From contig NW_003135334.1 of NCBI RefSeq assembly GCF_000003605.2, positions 55,450 through 77,947 of the forward strand: a DNA stretch of 22,498 nt, given 5' to 3'. Made by a program: the position numbers and the translations under genes. The notes beneath the pieces are model-generated. The model ran no database searches, was not told the origin of the DNA, and worked only from the letters and a program-made list of their open reading frames with translations. This DNA is from Saccoglossus kowalevskii (Eukaryota; Hemichordata; Enteropneusta; Harrimaniidae). Positions 10,080 through 18,700 of this stretch are shown one piece after another. The stretch's first letter is position 1; every line of letters begins with the position of its first letter.

Positions 10080-11604
10080 ATAAAAAAGACATTAATCCGT
10101 TGTACAAGTATATAAAACCACAGTCTCGGAAATTTTACACTGAAGTCATCAAAGCCCTGTATATATCAATTAGTTACTTAGCTCAAGTATGAGCTTGTGC
10201 ATTGACGTTGTGAAATGTTGACCACCAATCATGTGTTGCTTGACTGCAATTGAACACAGTAGTTTATAATCATGTCATCTTGAAGAATCTTATAAGAAAG
10301 TGGTGTATGTTATAATATTGCTCTTTTTATAAAACGAAAAATGAATCTAATATGACAGTTTCCTTCTGAGTGTTGAATGTCTACTAGGTCATCAAATGCC
10401 ATGGACAGATTCTTTTGCATGCCCCCCCCCCATATGAGTAAGTTATATGTTTCGTTGTTTGACTCGTGCATTGAACTTGGGTGTACAATGATTGTTCACT
10501 ATCCCAATCAGATTTCAAAAACGTAGCTATAATATTTTGCTGAACTCCAGTTATAAAACACATTGGACGCCGTGCATATTAAAAACATATTCATAATATG
10601 TTATGAATATGCTATCAATAATTTTCTTATAGCATTCAAGTTGTTTGTTAATCTTGTACATATTTGGTAAAAATATTATTTTCACCTATTTTTTGCACGT
10701 AGTGATACGAAACCTACTCCTATTTTTTTGAGAGTTGGTCATAAATCGCATGATAATATTTATTGGTTTATTATGAAATCATAGAGCTATTGTCCCATGG
10801 CACATGAAATAGCATTCTATTGTGTGTTACATTCACGTATTTTGAGAAACTTGTCCTAGGCTAATATTTTTCAAAAATAGCTATTTTTAAAAGAATTCCA
10901 TAGAACATGTTAAACTAAAATTGCATTTTTCGACCCATTTTTTTGTAATAATTTAGGAAAACAAAATGTACCCCATCATTAATAGTACAATGTATATGAT
11001 TTGTTCAGCCTATGTCACCCGTACAATTTGAGATATTGCATCATATATCTCTGCCGTAGAAACCTGAGGTAAAATCACTATAATACTGCCAAAATGCCCA
11101 CTACCCCCTAAAATACAAACATCATTACTTTTTTAAAGTCAATATTCTTATGATGTCCGGAAGTGAAATTTATTGGAAAATGGATGAATTCTGAGTATTT
11201 ACACTCATGAGATTAGGGCTTCCACCTTAAGAATCCGGGTCCTGGACGAAAGCTTCCCGACATTGCAAATACAAATACAGACTTTGTATGTAACCGTTAT
11301 GATTTTGCGTCTATTGTTACACTTTTCTTGTAGCATTTCAGATATTCCAGATAACTTTCCACTTAACTTTATACTTTGGACACATCTACAACCTACTACC
11401 CACACCGCATTTCGGACTTTTTACCTACATTTACCAACGTTGTATGCAACTTTATATACATTCCACTGGCATCACATACGTTACAAGTGAATTAACCTTT
11501 TACATGTAATTTCACAGACTTTCCAGGAAGCGATACAGATTTTTTGCGTAACTTTACCAGCTTTGTACACAAACTTGGCCCGCCGCAACATTTTATAATT
11601 GGTA
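10080..11604. other. Intergenic AT-rich region, no gene seen
   Basis: It contains a poly-C run at about 10422-10431 and AT-rich palindromes near 10590 (ttcataatatgttatgaat). A 66-codon minus frame overlaps a 75-codon plus frame at 11205-11490, without splice context or recognisable content. Confidence 0.55.
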
Positions 11605-11959
11605 AGGCCAGACTTTTATTATCCTTTGTTTCGCGAACCCGCCGAATGAACAGGAGCCGAAAATGAAATAAAAATATAATTTTATTTCAGCGTAATTTCT
11701 CGCATAACAAATTCAAGTTGCATTTTCGTGGGAGTATCATGATCAAAGTACGGAAGTCTCGCGCAGATGAGAAACAAGGTTATTCATGGAATAAAATTTT
11801 ATTTCATTTCTTCTCTCCGATCAATGATCTCACTTACTATTCTTTGAGAATCACACAAATCTAATGGAAAAAAAGAATTAATTTTATTTTTTTCCCGCCA
11901 TCCTCAAAAAAATTGCCTTATAAAAACTCGCGAAACAAGGAATAAAAAAAGTCTGGCCT
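11605..11959. mobile_element. MITE-like 355-bp element with ~34-bp terminal inverted repeats
   Basis: The left end AGGCCAGACTTTTATTATCC continues to TTTGTTTCGCGAA at about 11638. It pairs with the right end, whose reverse complement is AGGCCAGACTTTTTTTATTCC then TTGTTTCGCGAG (11927-11959). The interior is AT-rich with ataaaattttattt palindromes and no coding capacity. No convincing target duplication is visible, so the exact ends are uncertain by a few bases. It lies just past the 3' end of gene B. Confidence 0.7.
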
Positions 11960-12005
11960 ACAAAATAAAGAATACCAATGTGAAACGGTAAAGTCTATTT
12001 ACAAA

Positions 12006-12011
12006 TTTATT
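12006..12011 (-). terminator. Poly(A) signal of gene B
   Basis: AATAAA on the minus strand, 62 bases past the gene B stop at 12073-12075, in the context tcaataaatttgtaaat. Confidence 0.65.
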
Positions 12012-12072
12012 GATTTATATCTTCACAGCATTTAAAAAAAATCGTTTCTAATTGTCTTGTTTATAAATGTAT

Positions 12073-13719
12073 TCAAACGCGTAACAATCTCACTTTCTTC
12101 CACGCTTGGGCAAGATTTTCCTCTTCTGTGTCTTCGTCACATCTTTTTCTTTTACGGCGAGACTCGTTCAAGTTGTAAACAGGAGTTTGTGTATGCGCTG
12201 GAATCTCTTCATGTGATCCGACATCGACTCTATTTCCATTCGATGGTTGCATATTTGACGATGCAACCGCATTCAGAAGTCTGGATTGTATCTCCTGGTA
12301 AAGAATTTCAAGTTGTTCCGGTGTAAATAGTCCCAATGTTCTACCGTCTTCTAGGGCATAAAGACGTAAGGGTGGCAGTCGAACTCCTCGTTCAAGCCAT
12401 GCTCGTATGCGTGAATACATAATATCAAATTCGAAACAAGGTATATCTACCATTACTAGATTATCGTAAGCAAGATCAACACCGCCAGCATTTGGGAACA
12501 CGTCATCAGATCCTACCACCCTCACGAGCACGTTGATAAGTTGTTCATTTCTTTCATTGACAACTTCATTATAATCACTCTGACGATATCTTCTAAAGTG
12601 TTCATCACCAGGTGCATTGAAATGTACATCAACAAATTCTTCATCATTAGATTCAATTGATAACGAATCGTCGATGAACTCTTCACCTTCGTCACTGCTG
12701 ACGTCACCATTACGTATGTATCCATTTAACGATTCATTATCGCTTGATTGGATTGACAACGAGTCATTGATGACGTCATCTTCGTCACTGCTGATACCGT
12801 CGCTACGCTGGTCAATGCTCAAAGATTCATCATCGCTTGATTGAATCCATAATGCCCAATCACAGGCGTCATCTTCAGCGACACTGATATCACTATCACA
12901 TCTGTCAATATTTGACGATTCTTCTTCACTTGATTGATGTAATGTGTCATTGATGACATCATCATTACGTTGGTAAATGTTTAACAATTCATCGTCGCTT
13001 GATTGTATTGATAATGAGTCATTGATGATGGCATCTTCATCGATAGTGACATCATCACGTTGGTCAATGTTTAACAATTCATCGTCGCTTGATTGTATTG
13101 ATAATGAGTCATTGATGATGTCATCTTCATCGATAGTGACATCATCACGTTGGTCAATGTTCAACGATTCATCATCGCTTGATTGTACAGATAATGAGTC
13201 ATTGATGATGTCATCTTCATCGATAATTATTTCGTAAGCGTTATTATTTACTGGTGGGCAGGCATTATTTCCACGTAGTTCTACGAATGAATATGTTGAT
13301 TCGTCAGTTTGAATTGATAAAGAGTCATTGGTAGCATCATCTTCGTCACTACTAACGCCTTGATCACACGGAAAACTTTCCTCTCGAGGATTATCGTCAC
13401 TATCGCTCATATCACTGTAATATAATTCCGAACTGCTTTTGTTTTTCTTTCTGTGAATTTTCACATCATTGGTGATAACCACCTCCCATTTATCGAATGG
13501 AAAAGCATCATCGCTTACTGGTATATGGGGAGGAAACTGCCATTCTACTGGATGTCCAGTGGATGCTAAAGATGACATCCTCCAAAGTAAGTTCATTTGT
13601 CTAGTCCACCATCTAGGTCTTCTACCCGTACTCATCCTGGCAGTTGTACGTTGTGTTGGTCGAAGAAACGCCTTCATCACAGATGGATGTATCTTCACTA
13701 TTTCTTTTTGTTTCACCAT
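12073..13719 (-). CDS. Gene B: acidic protein with 30-residue tandem repeats, function unknown
   Basis: A single coding exon of 548 codons. The start at 13719 has a good context (caaatATGG, A at -3, G at +4) and lies eight bases inside a strong acceptor (gtattacag, ending at 13728), so codons further upstream in this frame are probably intron. Residues 1-100 are basic, with TGRRPRWWTRQMNLLWR and a Trp/Pro-rich segment. Residues about 122-360 hold seven or eight copies of a DE/S-rich repeat built on DEDDIINDSLSIQSSDDE. Residues about 365-480 look folded (LVRVVGSD, FEFDIMYSRIRAWLERG). A basic RRKRKR at 521-526 may be a nuclear signal. I recognise no family. Nuclear location and a chaperone-like or transcription role are guesses from composition only. 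Confidence 0.75.
   Translation of the reverse strand: MVKQKEIVKIHPSVMKAFLRPTQRTTARMSTGRRPRWWTRQMNLLWRMSSLASTGHPVEWQFPPHIPVSDDAFPFDKWEVVITNDVKIHRKKNKSSSELYYSDMSDSDDNPREESFPCDQGVSSDEDDATNDSLSIQTDESTYSFVELRGNNACPPVNNNAYEIIIDEDDIINDSLSVQSSDDESLNIDQRDDVTIDEDDIINDSLSIQSSDDELLNIDQRDDVTIDEDAIINDSLSIQSSDDELLNIYQRNDDVINDTLHQSSEEESSNIDRCDSDISVAEDDACDWALWIQSSDDESLSIDQRSDGISSDEDDVINDSLSIQSSDNESLNGYIRNGDVSSDEGEEFIDDSLSIESNDEEFVDVHFNAPGDEHFRRYRQSDYNEVVNERNEQLINVLVRVVGSDDVFPNAGGVDLAYDNLVMVDIPCFEFDIMYSRIRAWLERGVRLPPLRLYALEDGRTLGLFTPEQLEILYQEIQSRLLNAVASSNMQPSNGNRVDVGSHEEIPAHTQTPVYNLNESRRKRKRCDEDTEEENLAQAWKKVRLLRV
12640..13352 (-). repeat. Coding tandem repeat, period 90 bp, in gene B
   Basis: attgatgatg(g/t)catcttcatcg begins at 13021, 13111 and 13201, an exact 90-base spacing. 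The three central units differ at only a few positions. Flanking units are shorter or more diverged (one loses several residues near 12960, another has CDWALWIQ in place of INDSLSIQ). All length changes are multiples of three, so the frame is kept, which argues for selection on the protein. Confidence 0.9.
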
Positions 13720-13727
13720 ATTTGAAT

Positions 13728-14178
13728 CTGTAATACAAATAAATAAGACAAGACAATATATTAATAACGATATTTGTTGTTCAGCTTGACTACTTGTTTC
13801 TAGGCTGTTCGAATGCATTATCTAATCTAATACAGTTGTATACGTATCTTCAACAATGAATAGAACCCACATTTATGCTTTAAAAAAAAACGGAACTCAT
13901 TTCATGGGCACTTCTCCCCGGCTCAACGACCTTCCATAACAATGGTTTGCAATCTAACTAATATGGTTTATTTTACTATAAAACAAACAGGGTAATTGTA
14001 AATCCTAAATGGATTCACATATAATATTTACTTTCTTATTAAATATGACAAAACTAGAATAAATATATTGAACTTGTAATTCGAAAGAAGAAGGCAATCG
14101 TCACCGCACATGTGTGTAGTACGTTCACACATTGAGTGACTAATCACTGATTGGCAATTCATATCAACTTTCACTCAC
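13728..14178 (-). other. Predicted intron 1 of gene B
   Basis: gtgagtga donor at 14178 and a tttgtattacag acceptor ending at 13728, 451 bases. It contains stops in all frames and an AT-rich 3' half. Confidence 0.5.
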
Positions 14179-14350
14179 CTGTGTTGTACAAACGGCTCTA
14201 AAAATTACGTATGGTTCGGTTTCAGGTGCGACGATAGTTCACTTGAATCAAGAGGAGTTATCCACGATGTGCGGTCACGGTGAGATGGATCAGCAATAAT
14301 CGGAGAAGTGTTCGACGCTACTTGCAAAAGCCACGGTGATTGGAACGTTC
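14179..14350 (-). other. Predicted non-coding first exon of gene B
   Basis: A minus-strand donor ACACAG|gtgagtga ends an exon at 14179, and the matching acceptor is at 13728. Reading back from the donor there is no ATG for over 100 bases. The first ATG in the joined transcript would then be the one at 13719. The upper limit near 14350 is a guess; the transcription start is not visible. Confidence 0.5.
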
Positions 14351-14503
14351 GAACTACCATTGTGATCTCACAGTGGTAAAAGCATCGTCATGAAAGTGTT
14401 AATATTAGCGAATTTATAGAATTTTAGAAAAAAAATCTTGTCGGCAACAACTGAATGGGTGAAAACAAAATGTTTAATTGAATAAAAACATTGTGAACGC
14501 GAC

Positions 14504-14722
14504 ATGAGCAAGTTTATTATTGCTGCGTATCGCCGAGATGCGCGCGTCGCCGTTGATGGCGCACCGCGCCACAAAACTTTGATGGTTCCCGACATCCTTT
14601 GCGAATGGGGCTGTGAACCAGCCATGAACGAGAAGGCTCCATTAATTTCACGCTCAAAACAAGCGTTTTCGGGAACAAAATACGATGATCGTTTTATGAA
14701 AGAATCAAAACTGGATTTCTAA
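14504..14722 (+). CDS. Possible small protein gene, 72 residues
   Basis: ATG at 14504 (context gcgacATGa, purine at -3), TAA at 14720-14722, and two overlapping AATAAA hexamers immediately after (14722-14731). The first half is markedly richer in G/C than its surroundings (cgcgcgtcgccgttgatggcg). The product is basic at the start (YRRDARVAVDG) with FSGTKYDDRFMKES near the end, and has no signal peptide or membrane segment. It faces away from gene B across about 150-320 bases, so a shared promoter is possible. I cannot name it; a minus-strand frame of 85 codons overlaps, so chance is a real alternative. Confidence 0.3.
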   Translation: MSKFIIAAYRRDARVAVDGAPRHKTLMVPDILCEWGCEPAMNEKAPLISRSKQAFSGTKYDDRFMKESKLDF

Positions 14723-15015
14723 ATAAATAAACGAATTACTATGAACCACATACATTCTCTGAGTAAATCAACTAAAGATTTGTCACGTAGGTTGTTGTGC
14801 AATTTCTGTTTTAAATGTCCATGCAGAATGCTCTAATAGTATCCACTACGAAGCCGGGCACAATATTGTATCATCATGTATTGATTTGTTAGCTCACATG
14901 TCTCTTTTCATGGTCAAAAAATAAAAACGTTTCTAAGACTGTCAACAGACGGCAATTCTTTTTCTCACTTACACCAAATAAGTTTATTCAAGTCATAGTC
15001 TAACAGAGTCATGTA

Positions 15016-15046
15016 CTTTTCATTTTATTTTTAATAAAATGAAAAG
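15016..15046. repeat. Perfect 13-bp hairpin
   Basis: cttttcattttat (15016-15028), loop tttta, then ataaaatgaaaag (15034-15046), a perfect reverse complement. It is very AT-rich and could be a relic of an insertion or simply an AT palindrome. Confidence 0.75.
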
Positions 15047-15097
15047 AATATTTTTTTATTTACCTTCATTTACTCTTCGTTGAACATGGCCGAATCG

Positions 15098-15136
15098 GAA
15101 TGAATGAATGAATGAATGAATGAATGAATGAATGAA
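15098..15136. repeat. (tgaa)n microsatellite
   Basis: About nine uninterrupted tgaa units. Confidence 0.95.
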
Positions 15137-15605
15137 ATATGAATTCATGTAAACCGGAATGTCGGTAAAGCGTTGTCACGTGATTTGTAATACTGACTGA
15201 GTACTCGTAGTTTACCCATTTCGTGGCTGCTAGTTGTTACCCATCAAATCAGTTTGCTAAACGCATGCCTAGCTCCCTGATGTAGTCAACTTGAAGTTTG
15301 CATTGTGGGTAAGAACCAGAACACTCGAAGGGGTAGAGACTGTGCTATCATGCGATATGGATATCGAACATTCTCGATCAGTACACGATGGATGCGATTG
15401 GTCACGCGTTCCTGTCAGCCTGATAAAATATTTTAACAGGCAACATTAATTATTATTATTTTTTTTTGCTATTGCCCAAAACACAGTCCCTCTACTGTGG
15501 GACGATGCCCAAAATCATCGTTTTTTCCCGATCAGCACAAAAATGACAGCAAATGTCATGTCAAAGGTCATTGAAAAGACGTGTTAAGAAACAACAGACA
15601 AACAA

Positions 15606-15777
15606 ATGAACAAAATGGCGATGCTTGACATGTTGAAAGTTGAGTTGGCAGGCGATAAACTGGAGGCGGGCCTGATAGACGCTGTAACACAAGAGGAACG
15701 AGACGCTGTTATCTACGAATATATAGAAAAATACAAAGATGAGCAAAACAAAGTATACGTACCCGATTTTCAAACAG
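15606..15777 (+). CDS. NHLRC2: NHLRC2 exon 1 (coding part)
   Basis: 57 codons plus one base, ending ...PDFQT-G at the donor acag|gtatgc. Joined to exon 2 it gives PDFQTGMEW, which lines up with the PEFPEGLEW region of vertebrate NHLRC2. In-frame Met codons at 15606, 15615, 15621 and 15630 leave the exact start open. Confidence 0.9.
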
Positions 15778-18700
15778 GTATGCATTTTTAAAACTGTCAA
15801 AGTTGTAAAGTTATTGTTGATTTACTCCAGCGGTTTCCCGTCTTCTCCGAGTCCAAGCAAGGTGCATTAATTCGGTCATCGCCACACATATAAAAACCGT
15901 GGTTCAATGCCACTGACAACATTGGCCATGAATACAAGTAAACAGGTGGATAGTCAGCATTTTAAATCTTGGTGGTGGCTGGAAGAGTGTGCAACCGAGG
16001 TGGATCATTTGCATTTTGAAAACTCGTTTATATTTTATAATTATTTTTAATTAACCATTTTCGCTTCTGAAATCGATTTTTAAAACCCAATTTCGTTTAT
16101 GAGAACTGTTTTTCTTTTTAAAACCAATTGTTTAAATCTATGTCGTTTTTAAAATCAATTTTCATTTTTGAAATTAGTTTTGATTTTTAAAATAAATTTT
16201 CGTTTTCAAAATTCATTTCGTTTTTAAAATCCATTTTCGTTTTCAAAATCCGTTTTCATTTTTAAAACCCATTTTCGTTGATCCTTTGAATAGGTATAGG
16301 TATATATGTACTTTTTATTTTGAAGCAAATTTTCCTTCAGAATTTACTGAAAAATCACAGTTGTTTCCGGCCTATTGCATTAACTTTAGTATAATAATTG
16401 TTTTTGATAAGATTCTCATTTCGATTCAATATTTGATTTGTGTTTTCAATCTCATTTCAATTTCAAAATCTATTTTCATTTTCGTTTTTTGACCTGTGAT
16501 CTCAACCTCTGACCTCATACCAGGTGACTTCACAGTAAATTGGTGTTGATTCTGACATTTTTTTTTTATTTCCACCAGTGATGTTTATATGGCTTCTTTA
16601 CGCAAGTTCTTCATCAGACTAACTGTTACGTTTGAGTTTATTTTATGTATTTATTAATTGTGTAGTTGGGGTTTTTATTGAAACGTCATATTGCCCTCGG
16701 TCGCTTTATGTTGTGTTCTTTTGTCAATTTATCCCAATTTTGCATATTTATTTGTACTGAGTTAGGGAGTCTGCTTTGGCTATAAAAGCCTTTTGTTTTA
16801 CGTTGACGAGTAGACGGCAATTAGACGGTAAACTGATAGCACTATAATTTTTACCAGTATCACTGACTGGTTTATCAGTTTATAAGGAAATGGGATCTGT
16901 TCTTGAACATTGTTAGCTGTCCGGGCTGGTTTGTGCGTTCGCTCTGGCGACGTGTTGGAGGAAGCTGCAAGAAGTCCATGTGTGAGCTGAAACTTGGTAC
17001 GCTTCGACGGAGATGAAAGAATGAAGATTGACACCACCTGGGAGTCGTGACAAAAGTTCGAAGACGACGGAGTGACAGGCCAGCATAGAACGAACTCTTT
17101 GATTTGATTTGATAAGTATTGTTAATTTTGACTGTTTGTTCTTTTTGCCGTTGTCTATATTGGTTGTATGTTACTGCTAGCATTTTTGTTTGAGGTGTGG
17201 TGTAGCACACAAAGTTATGTGACATTTGAATAGGGCATTGAAAATATACTACCATTCTATCTTGCACACTGCTTGCGTTCGGACGTTTTATTTGTTATAA
17301 AAGTCGAGTACTAGTGTCTGAACGTAACAAGAACTTTTTAAGACATGGTTCCACAGCTTACACTGTGTCATTGAATGCAAAAACAAATATCAGGGTCAAG
17401 TTGAAATGATATTGAAAACACAAATCAGATATGGAATTGAAATGAGAAAAACAATTAAAAACAGTTGAAGTTAATGCAGATAGAAGGAAACAACAGTAAA
17501 TTTCAGTAAATTCTGCTTCAATGTGAAAAATACATATATACCTATAGTTCAAAGGTCAACAAAAACGAAAATAGATTTTGAAAATGAAAATGGATTTTGA
17601 AAATGAAATTGGATTTTAATTTAAAAATGAAAATGGTATATGTAAATGGTTTCAAAAACAAACAAAAATGGATTTGAAACAATTGGTTTTGAAATTAAAA
17701 ACATCTCAGAAACGAAAGTGGGTTTTAAAAATCTGTTTCAGAACCAAAAATAGTTATTAGAAAAGGATTATAAAATAGAAATGAATTTTCAAAATGTAAA
17801 TGAATTGTAAAAATAGTTATAAAATGCTATTTTATGAGCCACTTTGGTTGCCGTAGTGTACCAATGCACTTTTTTTGCAGTGTCTTACAAATACATTTTT
17901 CTTTTTCTTGAATTTTGAAAACTGCATTTTTAGTCTCCGTTCGTGCGTCCGTCCGGAGTCATATCTCAGAATCCCTTGTACCGATTCCGTTCATTCTTTG
18001 CATGTGCCTAGTACATGTACTTTATGTGGGACATATGCACATGCAGTAGTTTAGCGATTCGATTCAAAATGGCCGACTGGCAGCCATCTTGTTTTTTGAA
18101 AATGTTGTATTTTGGACATGCTTTGTCAGTTTTCATTCAAACTTGGTTACATAGATTATACATGTTAGGATACATGTCCATGACGATTTATTTCACAATT
18201 GGATCAAAGATGGCCGACTGGCAGCCATCTTGTTTTTTGAAAATGTTGTATTTTGGACATGGTTTGTCAGTTTTCATTCAAATTTAGTACATAGATCATA
18301 CATGTTTGGATACATGTCTATGACCATCCGTGAGTTCCTGAGTCTGTCCGTTCATCCGTCCGTGTGTCCATCCTGTCCGTGCACAGTTTGTTCAGGGTCA
18401 TATTTCAGAATCCTGTGGGCCAATTCTGTTCATTCTTTGCATGTGCCTAGTACCTTATGTGGGACATATGCACATGCAGTGGTTTAGTGATTCAATTCAA
18501 AATGGCCGACTGGCAGCCATCTTGTTTTTTGAAAATGTTGTATTTTGGACATGCTTTGTCAGTTGTCATTCAAACTTGCTACATACCCTGGTAGATTATA
18601 CATGTTAGGATACATGTCCATGACTATTTATTTCGCAATTGGATCAAAGATGGTCGACTGGCAGGCATCTTGTTTTGTTTTTTTATGCAGTATCTTGGAC

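Larger units (their letters stand above)
14723..15605. other. Upstream region of NHLRC2
   Basis: No coding run. It holds the hairpin at 15016-15046, the tgaa microsatellite and, closer to the gene, acagtccctctactgtgggac (about 15484-15504), an imperfect palindrome. No TATA box is evident close to the NHLRC2 start. Confidence 0.5.

Noticed and set aside
12522-13237. Open frames antisense to or in other frames of gene B (Ser-rich or Met-rich products)
   Set aside because: They mirror the acidic coding repeat in other frames; splice sites, start context and poly(A) signal all support the minus-strand frame of gene B.
13720-13818. Upstream extension of gene B to a start at 13818
   Set aside because: The extension crosses a strong acceptor (gtattacag) and is AT-rich like an intron; the ATG at 13719 has a better context.
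14340-14360. tRNA-like B box (gttcgaactacc)
   Set aside because: No A box or cloverleaf could be formed in the 70 bases upstream, on either strand.
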